Assembly (NCBI GenBank): GCA_900769115.1
Contig: CAAGFJ010000032.1
Coordinates: 1 to 16,129 of the forward strand
Direction: 5' to 3'
Length of the DNA stretch: 16,129 nt
Source of the DNA: Lachnospiraceae bacterium
GTDB lineage: Bacteria; Bacillota; Clostridia; Lachnospirales; Lachnospiraceae
Shown: in pieces, positions 6,627 through 14,888 of the stretch
Position numbering within the stretch: position 1 is the stretch's first letter
How the letters are laid out: every line of letters starts with the position of its first letter
Position numbers and translations under genes: made by a program
The notes under the pieces: generated by a model
What the model was told of the DNA's origin: nothing
The model's database searches: none
Seen by the model: the letters and a program-made list of their open reading frames with translations, nothing else

Positions 6627-8339
6627 TTACTGCGTCACTGATACCGCAACCTTCCTGTTATCTAACTCCGACAGATAACGCAAATAGGTATCATCTGCAA
6701 CCGTATCCTTAATATTGTTACAATTTTCTCCAATTCGTTCCATACTATGGAATATATTTGCAAATATATTCGTAAACTCCGGACGGCAATCCCCTTCCTT
6801 AATTCGCTTCTTATGATTCTTACGCACATTTTTCTCCAGCTTTGCAATCCGTTTCATATATCGCTCGATATCCGCAACCGAATCCTTATCCCCATACATA
6901 ACCAGATGTACAGATTCCATATACATTGCCGTAATCACATCAAAGCTTTCCTCAATCTCTTCCATTGCCTTCCTGGAAAAATGAAAGTTTTTCATCGTCT
7001 TCTCCCGCGCAATTTCTAACAATTCACCCATGCAATGACTGATTCGTTCTAAATCTTCCACCATATACATAATCTCCATGGCATGTGCTGACTGTTCTTC
7101 ATTCATTGCACCGGACGAGAACATACTGACCAGATAATTGTAGATATACTCATGTGTCTGCTTAATCCTGCCAAATGTCTCATCTGCCTGATCCAATAAC
7201 TCTAAACCGCCTTCCAGCATGGCAGCCTTAATGTTACCAAAAAAGCTCTCCATCTGTGTTGCATAATAAATAATCTCTTTCGATACCAAGTGTAATGCCA
7301 CTACTGGCTGATTAACAACATGTACATCCAGAAACTGCACATGATCCTCCTTTTCTGTTGTCTCCTTATCCGGCAAAATCCACATCACTATCTTAACCAT
7401 CAGCCAGATTAAAGGAATCCAGATTATTGTATTAACAACATTAAATCCTGTATGTGCATTTGCAATCTGTCTCGAAATCACATCAACTTCTACACCCTTA
7501 GGAGAAATCATCTCAATCAATTTTGCATACCACGGAACAAAGAACATAAACACAACAGAACCCGTTACATTAAACACCGTATGTGCTACCGCCGTCCTCT
7601 TTGCATCCCTGCTCTGTCCAATAGAAGCTAACAATGCCGTAATTGTCGTTCCGATATTACTTCCCAACAGGATTGGAATTGCACCCTGCAACCCCAAAAT
7701 AGAAGATACTCCATCCGGTCCTGCCTGCGCTGCAAAATTCTGTAAAACCGCTATTACCGCAGAAGAACTTTGTACAACCAACGTAATACCGGTTCCTAAT
7801 AACAATCCAAGAATCGGAATATCCGCTACTTTACCAATCATATCTAAAAATACCGGACTGGTTGCTAGCGGTTTCATTGTTGTTCCCATGACTTCAATTC
7901 CAACAAACAAAATACCAAATCCCAGTATTGTATTACCAACATTCTTTAACAATTCTTTCTTTGAAAGAAAACCGATCAAAAATCCAATGAATATAATTGG
8001 ATAGATATAGTCACTAATATTAAATGCAATAATCTGTGCTGTGATCGTCGTTCCAATATTAGCTCCTAATATAATTGAGATTGCCTGTGGTAATGTCATT
8101 AATCCTGCACTTACAAATCCAATTACCATAACCGTTGTGGCACTACTGCTCTGCAAGACTGCTGTCACTAACGCTCCTGCCAGCACACCCATGATCGGAT
8201 TCTTAGTAAGCAGGCCCAGGATATAACGCATTCTCTCTCCCGCAGCTTTCTGTAATCCATCACTCATCATTTCCATCCCAAACAGGAACAATGCTAAGCC
8301 ACCCAACAAACCAAACAACGTATTCAACATATTACCCAT
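6627..8339 (-). CDS. Na+/phosphate cotransporter family protein with PhoU-like domain
   Basis: The 570-aa protein has the two-repeat Na/Pi cotransporter core: QSSSATT at about 63-69 and QSSSAV at 190-195, each followed by a GxNIGTT motif (92-98 and 226-232). Roughly eight membrane segments lie in residues 1-325. Residues from about 340 to 560 form a charged, helical PhoU-like domain (for example YMVEDLERISHCMGELLEIA), as in NptA/YjbB-type proteins. It moves phosphate across the membrane coupled to Na+; some relatives act mainly in export. The ATG has GAGGTGAAG upstream. A probable Pho box lies at 8455-8482. It stands alone, convergent with the 76-aa gene and divergent from the L,D-transpeptidase gene. 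Confidence 0.93.
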   Translation of the reverse strand: MGNMLNTLFGLLGGLALFLFGMEMMSDGLQKAAGERMRYILGLLTKNPIMGVLAGALVTAVLQSSSATTVMVIGFVSAGLMTLPQAISIILGANIGTTITAQIIAFNISDYIYPIIFIGFLIGFLSKKELLKNVGNTILGFGILFVGIEVMGTTMKPLATSPVFLDMIGKVADIPILGLLLGTGITLVVQSSSAVIAVLQNFAAQAGPDGVSSILGLQGAIPILLGSNIGTTITALLASIGQSRDAKRTAVAHTVFNVTGSVVFMFFVPWYAKLIEMISPKGVEVDVISRQIANAHTGFNVVNTIIWIPLIWLMVKIVMWILPDKETTEKEDHVQFLDVHVVNQPVVALHLVSKEIIYYATQMESFFGNIKAAMLEGGLELLDQADETFGRIKQTHEYIYNYLVSMFSSGAMNEEQSAHAMEIMYMVEDLERISHCMGELLEIAREKTMKNFHFSRKAMEEIEESFDVITAMYMESVHLVMYGDKDSVADIERYMKRIAKLEKNVRKNHKKRIKEGDCRPEFTNIFANIFHSMERIGENCNNIKDTVADDTYLRYLSELDNRKVAVSVTQ

Positions 8340-8454
8340 CTCTTCACCTCATGCGCATTCATGCGCTTTCCTTTACATAATACTTTCTTTTCTTAATCCT
8401 CTTTTTCACATACTTAATGTAAAGGATAAGGGCATAGTTCAGCTAGCCTTTCAC

Positions 8455-8482
8455 GGTAAAATATATGTTAAATCTATGTAAA
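8455..8482 (-). promoter_or_regulatory. Probable PhoP (Pho) box upstream of the Na/Pi gene
   Basis: On the minus strand TTTACA (8477-8482), TTAACA (8466-8471) and TTTACC (8455-8460) recur at exactly 11-bp steps with 5-base spacers. This is the layout of PhoP-binding direct repeats (TT[ATC]ACA) in Bacillus-type Pho regulons, and they point toward the phosphate transporter gene. No clear -35/-10 pair was found for that gene in 8340-8454, which would fit an activator-dependent promoter. Confidence 0.5.
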
Positions 8483-8553
8483 ACCCCATCCTTGCTGTAC
8501 AATGCAAGTTTTAAAATGTTTGAATACACATGCACAGAATATAATGAAAGCCG

Positions 8554-8582
8554 TATACAGACATGGTAAAACATGTTATAAT
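8554..8582 (+). promoter_or_regulatory. Promoter of the L,D-transpeptidase-like gene
   Basis: TATACA (8554-8559) and TATAAT (8577-8582) are 17 bases apart, and the -10 is extended (TGTTATAAT). Transcription would start near 8589, giving a leader of about 65 bases. The rest of the 8340-8655 intergenic region holds the Pho box and a doubled ATGCGC near 8351-8366. Confidence 0.7.
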
Positions 8583-8655
8583 CATAATGCATTTATTTAT
8601 ATGTCTGAATTTGAGAAATAAGATTCAATAAAATCAAAAGAAAAGGATAGCCATA

Positions 8656-9423
8656 ATGAAACCAATCAAAAGAATCATCACAATATTAATGATCTGTTGT
8701 TTTATATTCTGCAGCGCCAATTCTATCCATGCTGAGGCAAAAGATTATAGTAAAAAGAAATATAATAAAACAAGATGGAATGATATAAAAGAAGATTATC
8801 TGGATACAAAGACGGATAGATTAATTTTTGTTAAATACAAGGGCAAAAGCAAAGCAACCGTCGAAATGTGGAAAAAAATCAAAACTATCTCTGATGATGC
8901 AACAACCAATGAATCCACAAAACAGCTAACCGATGTGGATTCTCCATCTGAATATAAGTGGGAAAAAATTATATCCTGCAAATCCTATGTTGGACAGAAT
9001 GGAATAAACAAAAAGAAACAGGGGGATTGCAAAACACCAGTTGGTATTTATAACATTACAATGGCATTTGGACGAAAGAAGTCACCCGGAACAGCCGGAA
9101 TCTCTTACACGAAGCTGAATAAGTATCATTACTGGTCTACCGAAAAAGAAACATATAATACATTTATCGATGTAAGAACATTAGACCGCAAGCAAATGGA
9201 TGGGGAACACTTGATAAATTATAATCCCTGGTATAATTATTCCCTTGCATTGGACTACAATAAAAAATGTACCTATTTGAAAGGTTCTGCCATCTTTCTA
9301 CACTGTGTGGGTGGCGGAAGAACTTATACCATGGGATGTATCGCTATCTCAGAGAAAAACATGAAAACAATCATTAAAAATACAACCACGCATACAAAAA
9401 TATGTATATATAAAATAGACTAA
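8656..9423 (+). CDS. Secreted L,D-transpeptidase (YkuD) family protein
   Basis: This 255-aa protein starts with a clear signal peptide: basic MKPIKR, a hydrophobic core to about residue 20, and a likely cleavage near SIHA-EA (25-27). The mature part is Lys- and Tyr-rich. The C-terminal half has the YkuD pattern: a KTPVGIYNI strand-turn near 130, His216 in LHCVGG and catalytic Cys228 in TMGCIAIS, spaced as in the family's H-x(n)-[ST]-x-G-C motif. Such enzymes make or remodel peptidoglycan cross-links, or attach proteins, outside the membrane. No peptidoglycan-binding repeat precedes the domain. The ATG follows AAAGGAT. The gene is visibly more A-rich than its neighbours. It is a single gene with its own promoter and a shared terminator at 9429-9475. 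Confidence 0.88.
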   Translation: MKPIKRIITILMICCFIFCSANSIHAEAKDYSKKKYNKTRWNDIKEDYLDTKTDRLIFVKYKGKSKATVEMWKKIKTISDDATTNESTKQLTDVDSPSEYKWEKIISCKSYVGQNGINKKKQGDCKTPVGIYNITMAFGRKKSPGTAGISYTKLNKYHYWSTEKETYNTFIDVRTLDRKQMDGEHLINYNPWYNYSLALDYNKKCTYLKGSAIFLHCVGGGRTYTMGCIAISEKNMKTIIKNTTTHTKICIYKID

Positions 9424-9428
9424 TATCA

Positions 9429-9475
9429 ATAAAAAGCAGTCGTGTGATATCCATTATCATACAACTGCTTTTTAT
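9429..9475. terminator. Bidirectional terminator between the L,D-transpeptidase gene and aspS
   Basis: Positions 9429-9448 and 9456-9475 form a 20-bp stem with a 7-base loop and only two non-Watson-Crick positions. AAAAA at the foot gives a U-tract in both directions, so it can end both convergent genes. Confidence 0.9.
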
Positions 9476-9519
9476 TCTGTCTGTTTTACACCTTTACATC
9501 ATCACGCAAGGGTAAGTAT

Positions 9520-11271
9520 TTACTGCCGCACCTTGATGTGTACCTCACGAAGCTGCTGCTCAGTGACCTCACCCGGTGCCCCACACATCAGATCCTGTGC
9601 ATTACCATTCATAGGGAATGGAATAACCTCACGAATATTCTCTTCGTTACGAAGGAGCATGATCATTCGGTCAACACCTGGTGCCATACCTGCATGTGGT
9701 GGTGCACCAAACTGGAATGCATTATAAAGTGCTCCAAACTTCTCTTTCAGATCTTCCTCTGTATAACCTGCAATCTCAAATGCCTTAACCATGATATCTA
9801 AGTTATGATTACGAACAGCTCCGGAAGATAACTCTACACCATTACATACGATATCGTACTGGTAAGCAAGAATCTCTAATGGATTCTTCTCCTGTAATGC
9901 CTGCAGACCACCCTGTGGCATAGAGAACGGATTATGTGTGAAGATAATCTTCTTGCTTTCCTTATCGTACTCATACATAGGAAAATCATTAATATAGCAG
10001 AAACGATATGCATTCTTCTCTAACAGATCCAGACGGTTTGCAATCTCTGTACGAAGCTGACCGGCATAGGATGCTGCAAGCTCTTCTACATCTGCAATGA
10101 AGAAAATGGTATCGCCTGCCTGCAAACCTGCAAGATCACGAATCTCCGTCTTCATATCATCCGGAATGAATTTATCAATTGGTCCCTTATAACTCATGTC
10201 CTCTAATACTTCTAAATAACCAAGTCCACCCATACCGATTGACTGTGCGTATTTCAACAACTTCTCATGCTGTCCCTTTGAAAGCTTAGCATGTACATTG
10301 ATTGCACGAACAGTCTTATCATGAAATGGCTTAAATGTACATCTTGAGAAGAACTCCGTCACATCAATAATACGAAGCGGATTGCGAAGATCCGGCTTAT
10401 CGGTACCATAAGTAAGCATTGCTTCTTTGTAGCTGATGATTGGGAATGGTGCCTGTGTAATCTGCGCACCTTCTGGTGCGAACTTAGCAAATGCCTCAGA
10501 TAGCACTTCTTCTCCAACCTTGAACACATCCTCCTGTGTAGCAAATGCCATCTCAAAATCAAGCTGATAAAACTCTCCCGGACTTCTGTCTGCTCTCGCA
10601 TCCTCATCACGGAAACATGGTGCAATCTGGAAATATTTATCAATACCTGATACCATCAATAACTGCTTATACTGCTGTGGTGCCTGTGGCAATGCATAGA
10701 ACTTACCCTTAAACTTACGGGAAGGAACAATATAATCTCTGGCTCCCTCTGGAGAAGATGCACAAAGAATCGGTGTCTGCATCTCCAAAAATCCCATATC
10801 TGTCATCTTCTGTCTTAAGAAGCTGATTACCTTAGAACGGAAGATCATGTTATCCTTTACCTTTGTATTACGCATATCCAGATAACGGTATTTCAGACGG
10901 ACATCTTCTCTTGTCTCTTTCGATGTCATAATCTCGAACGGAAGCTGACGATATACCTTTCCAAGCATCTCCACCTTCTGTGCCTCTAATTCCACAGTAC
11001 CTGTTGGAATCTTTGGATTGTATGTCTCTTCATCACGATGCTCCATCACACCTTCGATAGAAATACAATCTTCTTTGTTCAAACCATCCAATAAAGATGT
11101 GTCTCTCATAACAACCTGTAACACGCCATACATATCTCTCAAATCGATAAATGATACGCCGCCGTGATCACGAATGTTCTCAATCCATCCAGCCACACGT
11201 AAAGTTGTTCCTACATCACCCTCACCAATCTGGTCAAGAGTCCGGTTACGATAAATGTTATCTGTGTTCAT
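9520..11271 (-). CDS. aspS: Aspartyl-tRNA synthetase (bacterial type, probably non-discriminating)
   Basis: The 583-aa length is normal for bacterial AspRS, with an N-terminal OB-fold anticodon-binding domain (about 1-105), class II core with insertion domain, and C-terminal extension. Motif 2 is at about 219-240 (FRDEDARADRSPGEFYQLDF) and motif 3 is the GMAPGVDRM stretch near the C-terminus. It attaches aspartate to tRNA(Asp) using ATP in the cytoplasm. His36 in the RDHGGV loop corresponds, by motif alignment, to the His that Pseudomonas aeruginosa AspRS uses to accept tRNA(Asn); strict enzymes such as that of E. coli have Leu there. This suggests the enzyme also makes Asp-tRNA(Asn) for GatCAB. 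The ATG follows AAGGAG. A T-box leader controls it, and the 9429-9475 hairpin ends it. Confidence 0.98.
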   Translation of the reverse strand: MNTDNIYRNRTLDQIGEGDVGTTLRVAGWIENIRDHGGVSFIDLRDMYGVLQVVMRDTSLLDGLNKEDCISIEGVMEHRDEETYNPKIPTGTVELEAQKVEMLGKVYRQLPFEIMTSKETREDVRLKYRYLDMRNTKVKDNMIFRSKVISFLRQKMTDMGFLEMQTPILCASSPEGARDYIVPSRKFKGKFYALPQAPQQYKQLLMVSGIDKYFQIAPCFRDEDARADRSPGEFYQLDFEMAFATQEDVFKVGEEVLSEAFAKFAPEGAQITQAPFPIISYKEAMLTYGTDKPDLRNPLRIIDVTEFFSRCTFKPFHDKTVRAINVHAKLSKGQHEKLLKYAQSIGMGGLGYLEVLEDMSYKGPIDKFIPDDMKTEIRDLAGLQAGDTIFFIADVEELAASYAGQLRTEIANRLDLLEKNAYRFCYINDFPMYEYDKESKKIIFTHNPFSMPQGGLQALQEKNPLEILAYQYDIVCNGVELSSGAVRNHNLDIMVKAFEIAGYTEEDLKEKFGALYNAFQFGAPPHAGMAPGVDRMIMLLRNEENIREVIPFPMNGNAQDLMCGAPGEVTEQQLREVHIKVRQ

Positions 11272-11338
11272 CTCTTACTCCTTTTCTCTCATATATTATG
11301 TAAAATAATTATTATCTTATCCAGAAATGCGTTCAAAG

Positions 11339-11631
11339 AAAAAAAACTGCCCGTCCTGAACGTATTATCGCTCAGGACGAACAGTGTTATATCCGCGGTA
11401 CCACCTGAATTACTGCTATGCAGTCTCTTAACGGTCTCTACAAAAACCTTGTTGTCTCACGCGCAACTTACGTCGCACCTACTGATATCTTAAGATACGT
11501 TCGGATTGCGGCTGCTAAAGTGTTATTCATACCCATTCACTTTGCGAAGTTCTCACTGTCCTTCACTCACTGGGAACGATAATGGATACTACTTCTCTTC
11601 GTCATCGCCATTTTCGGATTGTCTCACAATC
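11339..11631 (-). promoter_or_regulatory. T-box riboswitch leader of aspS
   Basis: The conserved T-box AGGTGGTACCGCGG lies at 11393-11406 on the minus strand. Stem I has an upper helix of TATCCATT (11581-11588) with AATGGGTA (11530-11537). Below it is the specifier loop, with an AGTA-containing 5' side and TGAATAACA (11521-11529) as 3' side. The triplet before the usual purine is AAC (11522-11524), an asparagine codon; no GAC or GAT is present in that strand. Stem III is ACTGC-ATA-GCAGT. The terminator is CTGTTCGTCCTGA with TCAGGACGGGCAG (11347-11384) followed by eight T. The antiterminator pairs TTCAGG beside the T-box with the CCTGAG in the 5' arm of the terminator, so the two folds exclude each other. 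Uncharged tRNA would switch aspS on. Confidence 0.95.
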
Positions 11632-11637
11632 TTCGTT

Positions 11638-11666
11638 ATTATAACGCACGGTTCGGGGCTTGTCAA
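11638..11666 (-). promoter_or_regulatory. Consensus sigma-A promoter of aspS
   Basis: On the minus strand TTGACA (11661-11666) and TATAAT (11638-11643) both match consensus perfectly and are 17 bases apart. The transcript would start near 11631 and carry the T-box leader of about 360 bases. Confidence 0.95.
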
Positions 11667-11743
11667 CATTTTCTTTGGGCAGGAGGCCAGTTGCTCATGT
11701 ACCCATTTTGCAACATGCTCTATTGTTATTATATTCTGGCAGC

Positions 11744-12568
11744 TTATTCATACACCTCGGGTATGAACCGCTTGGCAATCCTACCTTTTCCTTTTCGCTT
11801 CACATAAAAGTATCCAATGATTGAAAATACAACTGCACCAATAAAATTGACAAACAGATCTTCCATGGTATCGTACAAGCCAAGATCTAAGTACCCGTCT
11901 ACCGGCAACGTAATCTCACCATCACTCGTTATCACTTTCACACCCTTAATATCCCGGATCACAACCGGATGATTCAATCCTTCCGGATCCAATGTCACAG
12001 ATGATATTGTATGTACCACTGTATCCTTCTGCATATCCTTCAGAAGGAAATGATCCATGGAACATTCAAAAAACTCCCATAACACGCCAATCGTCATAGA
12101 AAAACAAAACGCTACAATTGCAAGATACACCGGCGATAATTTAAAGGTAAACTTCTCATGTCTATTCAATAACTCAACCAAGCAAAAACCAACTGCCGCT
12201 GCAAGGAACCCATTCATCGTATGCAAAATGGTATCCCACATAGGAATCCTCATATACATGGAATGAATCTCTCCTAAAATCTCTGCCGAATATATGAACA
12301 ACAGAATAATCACTTCCATTGTATCCGGAAAACGAATGCGCAATTTATTTTCAAGGAAAGTTGGCATTGTAAATAAAATAAGCGTCAACACACATAAAAA
12401 TACATTTTCATAATTATGATTAAAGCCTTGTGCGATCATTATCAAAATGACAGATACCCGGAGTAACAAATAGCATACAAACACACCTTTTCTTGCCTGA
12501 ATCTCTTTCTTTGCCCGTCTGAAAAACAGTGCCATTTCTAATTTTCTTCTTTTTGCGTCTTTTTTCAT
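11744..12568 (-). CDS. YjdF/DUF2238-like membrane protein
   Basis: This 274-aa protein has a basic N-terminus (first 27 residues), about six membrane segments between 28 and 165, an outside or loop domain of about 75 residues, and a last membrane segment near 240-260 followed by a basic tail. Motifs WDTILHTMNG (111-120) and WEFFE (164-168) with nearby Asp resemble the DUF2238 family, of which E. coli YjdF is a member; the function is unknown. The loop domain (about 175-240) is rich in beta-type sequence and is unusual if the family is normally compact. The ATG has GAGGAAAG about 12 bases upstream, a rather long gap. It lies between the FliB-like gene and the aspS promoter, all on one strand; no clear terminator follows it. 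Confidence 0.65.
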   Translation of the reverse strand: MKKDAKRRKLEMALFFRRAKKEIQARKGVFVCYLLLRVSVILIMIAQGFNHNYENVFLCVLTLILFTMPTFLENKLRIRFPDTMEVIILLFIYSAEILGEIHSMYMRIPMWDTILHTMNGFLAAAVGFCLVELLNRHEKFTFKLSPVYLAIVAFCFSMTIGVLWEFFECSMDHFLLKDMQKDTVVHTISSVTLDPEGLNHPVVIRDIKGVKVITSDGEITLPVDGYLDLGLYDTMEDLFVNFIGAVVFSIIGYFYVKRKGKGRIAKRFIPEVYE

Positions 12569-12624
12569 TCTATTCTTCTTTCCTCAATTTATTACCAAAA
12601 ATCCCTATCTGTATCGCCTGTACA

Positions 12625-12647
12625 CCATACACAGTATGGCACCATAC
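12625..12647. repeat. Alternating palindrome upstream of the YjdF-like gene
   Basis: CCATAC (12625-12630), GTATGG (12634-12639) and CCATAC (12642-12647) form two overlapping inverted repeats that share the middle arm. The site is about 60 bases before the ATG at 12568, so an operator or a small RNA hairpin is possible. No promoter was firmly identified nearby. Confidence 0.35.
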
Positions 12648-12688
12648 AATTATCATGTATATAATCTATTAAAAAATTCACTTCGCAC

Positions 12689-13963
12689 TCATGATAACAA
12701 TCCGATCAGGATATGATCTACATCTAAGATCGGATGTGCAGATAACACTAATTGTAACGATTCAAAATTATTATATGAATGCTCTACCTCTTTCGAATAG
12801 GCATGCGCAACTTTTACCTGATCCTCATACAGGAATTCCTTTTGCTGTTTCAGCCATACCGCAATATCCAGCTCCCGAATCACCAGATAAGACACAATCG
12901 CAAACTTAACTTTCGTAAATACATCATGATCATACGATGCACCCAGAAAATAATTGAATATATAATATACCAATATATGCTCATATTCATATTCCTTGTC
13001 CTGATAGTAGTCCAAAAACTGCTGATACGAAAGTGCATAATTCTGTAGAAAACTGCTTTTTTCCTCTTCTTCCTCTTCCGATTCTTCCAACAAGCCTGCT
13101 GATAATAGAATACCGGCCAGTTCTTCTTCGCCATGCATTGTCTTCATACCATCATTTAACAGATCTGTCCATTCCTCTTTAATTGTCTCAAGTCCTTCAA
13201 ACATGTTAAGAATCTGTCGCATCCATTCTTCTTTCTCTGCAACCCGTTTTTCATGCTTGACATAAAACTTGTCTAACAGCTCCTTCTTCTCCGGTTTCTG
13301 ATATTTCCCCATCTTCTGACGTATCTTATCATACTCTTTCTGATCTATAAAATCCTGAATCTCATAAGCAAACATCAAAACCGTTGCCGCACGTTTTACA
13401 ATTGGCTCTTCCCGGTCCTGCAAGATATCAAATAATAGCTGTCTGGCATCATACAGGATATCAAATAATGGCTTATCTAACTTATTAACCGTTGGTTTCT
13501 TCCAAAATGCAAGACTACGTACCGGTTCTATATGTTTTAATCCAAATTCCTCATCAGTTCCTGTCTTACAGACAAAAGTTATCTTATCCTTCTTTCCCAA
13601 CATGATCCGGCTCGCTTCCGGACAAGACATCGTAAGACTGACCTCTTTCAGATTATCAAACTCCTCGACATGTCTCGGAAAATTCGTACACGTCTCGCAA
13701 AGACAGTTTTCTCCCATCTCAATGTAGATATCACATAAATTATCATCATTTAAAAATGGACATCTTGTTCCATTCAGTATAAACTGCTTATCCTTTACTC
13801 GCGTGTTCTCTTTCAGGCGTTTACCAAACGCCCCGCCTTGTTTCATATACTGTTTCAATGAAGCGTCATCGAGATCAATCTCCCAGTTTTCACAACAGGA
13901 ATCTTCACAAATTCCTCCAATGCAATGAAATTCCTTATAATAAGAAACTGTTCTATAATCCAT
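12689..13963 (-). CDS. FliB-like lysine N-methylase
   Basis: The 424-aa protein has the Cys-rich N-terminal signature of the FliB family (flagellin lysine N-methylase): C14-x4-C19-x3-CC(23,24), then C68, C77, C87, C89 and C92 ending in NFPRH. These cysteines are thought to hold an Fe-S cluster in the family. In Salmonella FliB methylates lysines on flagellin; clostridial homologues are often annotated the same way without proof. Residues about 290-305 include a run of glutamates. The start ATG follows AAGGAAT and lies 12 bases after the proB stop, so it is probably co-transcribed with proB. No flagellar gene is in the window, so the protein substrate is open. Confidence 0.85.
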   Translation of the reverse strand: MDYRTVSYYKEFHCIGGICEDSCCENWEIDLDDASLKQYMKQGGAFGKRLKENTRVKDKQFILNGTRCPFLNDDNLCDIYIEMGENCLCETCTNFPRHVEEFDNLKEVSLTMSCPEASRIMLGKKDKITFVCKTGTDEEFGLKHIEPVRSLAFWKKPTVNKLDKPLFDILYDARQLLFDILQDREEPIVKRAATVLMFAYEIQDFIDQKEYDKIRQKMGKYQKPEKKELLDKFYVKHEKRVAEKEEWMRQILNMFEGLETIKEEWTDLLNDGMKTMHGEEELAGILLSAGLLEESEEEEEEKSSFLQNYALSYQQFLDYYQDKEYEYEHILVYYIFNYFLGASYDHDVFTKVKFAIVSYLVIRELDIAVWLKQQKEFLYEDQVKVAHAYSKEVEHSYNNFESLQLVLSAHPILDVDHILIGLLS

Positions 13964-13975
13964 CTTTATTCCTTC

Positions 13976-14773
13976 TTACAATTCATATTTCTTGACAAAA
14001 TGCGTTCCCACTGCTTCACCTTCCAGGATCCGGTAAATATTCTCCGGATCTTGTCCGTGTGCAATGTACATATCCATTCCATGTGTGACTGCATACTCTG
14101 CTGCTTCTAACTTCGTCACCATTCCACCAGTTCCCCTGTTAGAACCCGAACCACTTCCCAACTCCTTAATATCATCATTGATATCCTCTACTACATGAAT
14201 CAGTTTTGCATCCGGATTCTCATGTGGATTACTGTCATACAATCCTTCAATGTCTGACAAGACGATCAATGTATCTGCTTCACACAGATTCGCAACAATC
14301 GCTGACAACATATCATTATCACCAAATACCTTCTTCTCGGATTCAATCTCCGCATGACTGACAGAGTCATTCTCATTCACCACCGGAATCATACCATTCT
14401 CAAGCAATGCAGCAAATGTGTTGATCAGATTCCTGCGTTTTCCTTTGATTGCAATATCCTCTGCAGTCAACAGAATCTGACCAACGATATTTCCATATTC
14501 ACCAAAGCATTTATCGTAAATATGCATTAATTCGCACTGTCCAACCGCTGCAGCTGCCTGCTTCATGCAGACATCCTTTGGTTTCATCGGCAGACGCATC
14601 TTATTGACACCAACCGCAATTGCTCCTGACGACACTAAGATCACCTGATTGCCTTCATTATGTAACGCTGATAAAACCTGTGCCAACTTATCAATTGTAC
14701 GAAAATCTAATGCTCCATTCTCTTTTGTCAAGGTAGAGGTTCCTACTTTAACCACAATTCTCTGCTTACTCAT
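13976..14773 (-). CDS. proB: Glutamate 5-kinase
   Basis: The 265-aa product is the amino-acid kinase domain alone. It shows KVGTSTLT at 9-16 (phosphate-binding), VSSGAIAVG at 47-55, the VNENDSV segment, and the GSGSNRGTGGMVTKLEAA segment typical of ProB. It phosphorylates L-glutamate with ATP to glutamyl 5-phosphate, the first step of proline synthesis in the cytoplasm. The C-terminal PUA domain of the E. coli enzyme is missing; a short form is common in Clostridia. The ATG follows GGAAGGATAG. proA, the usual partner, is not beside it; the next gene, 12 bases on, is the FliB-like methylase. The 115-base gap upstream has repeated TTGACA-like hexamers but no convincing -10. Confidence 0.95.
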   Translation of the reverse strand: MSKQRIVVKVGTSTLTKENGALDFRTIDKLAQVLSALHNEGNQVILVSSGAIAVGVNKMRLPMKPKDVCMKQAAAAVGQCELMHIYDKCFGEYGNIVGQILLTAEDIAIKGKRRNLINTFAALLENGMIPVVNENDSVSHAEIESEKKVFGDNDMLSAIVANLCEADTLIVLSDIEGLYDSNPHENPDAKLIHVVEDINDDIKELGSGSGSNRGTGGMVTKLEAAEYAVTHGMDMYIAHGQDPENIYRILEGEAVGTHFVKKYEL

Positions 14774-14888
14774 TTTCTATCCTTCCCTTATCCTAATCGC
14801 AAAATGTCACCATTCTGTGTCAAATCTATTATCGTTTTGTCAATCGTATAAAAGATCAGCCCTATTCCCAAAAATACAGTCACTGTTA

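Noticed and set aside
6747..7019. Plus-strand frames inside the Na/Pi gene, and similar shadows in other genes
   Set aside because: They have no ribosome sites or family resemblance and lie opposite well-supported genes.
11506..11766. Open frame on the plus strand across the aspS leader
   Set aside because: It is antisense to the T-box and promoter, which explain the sequence fully.
14774..14888. TTGACA hexamers between proB and the NrnA-like gene as promoters
   Set aside because: Neither has a credible -10 at 16-18 bases.
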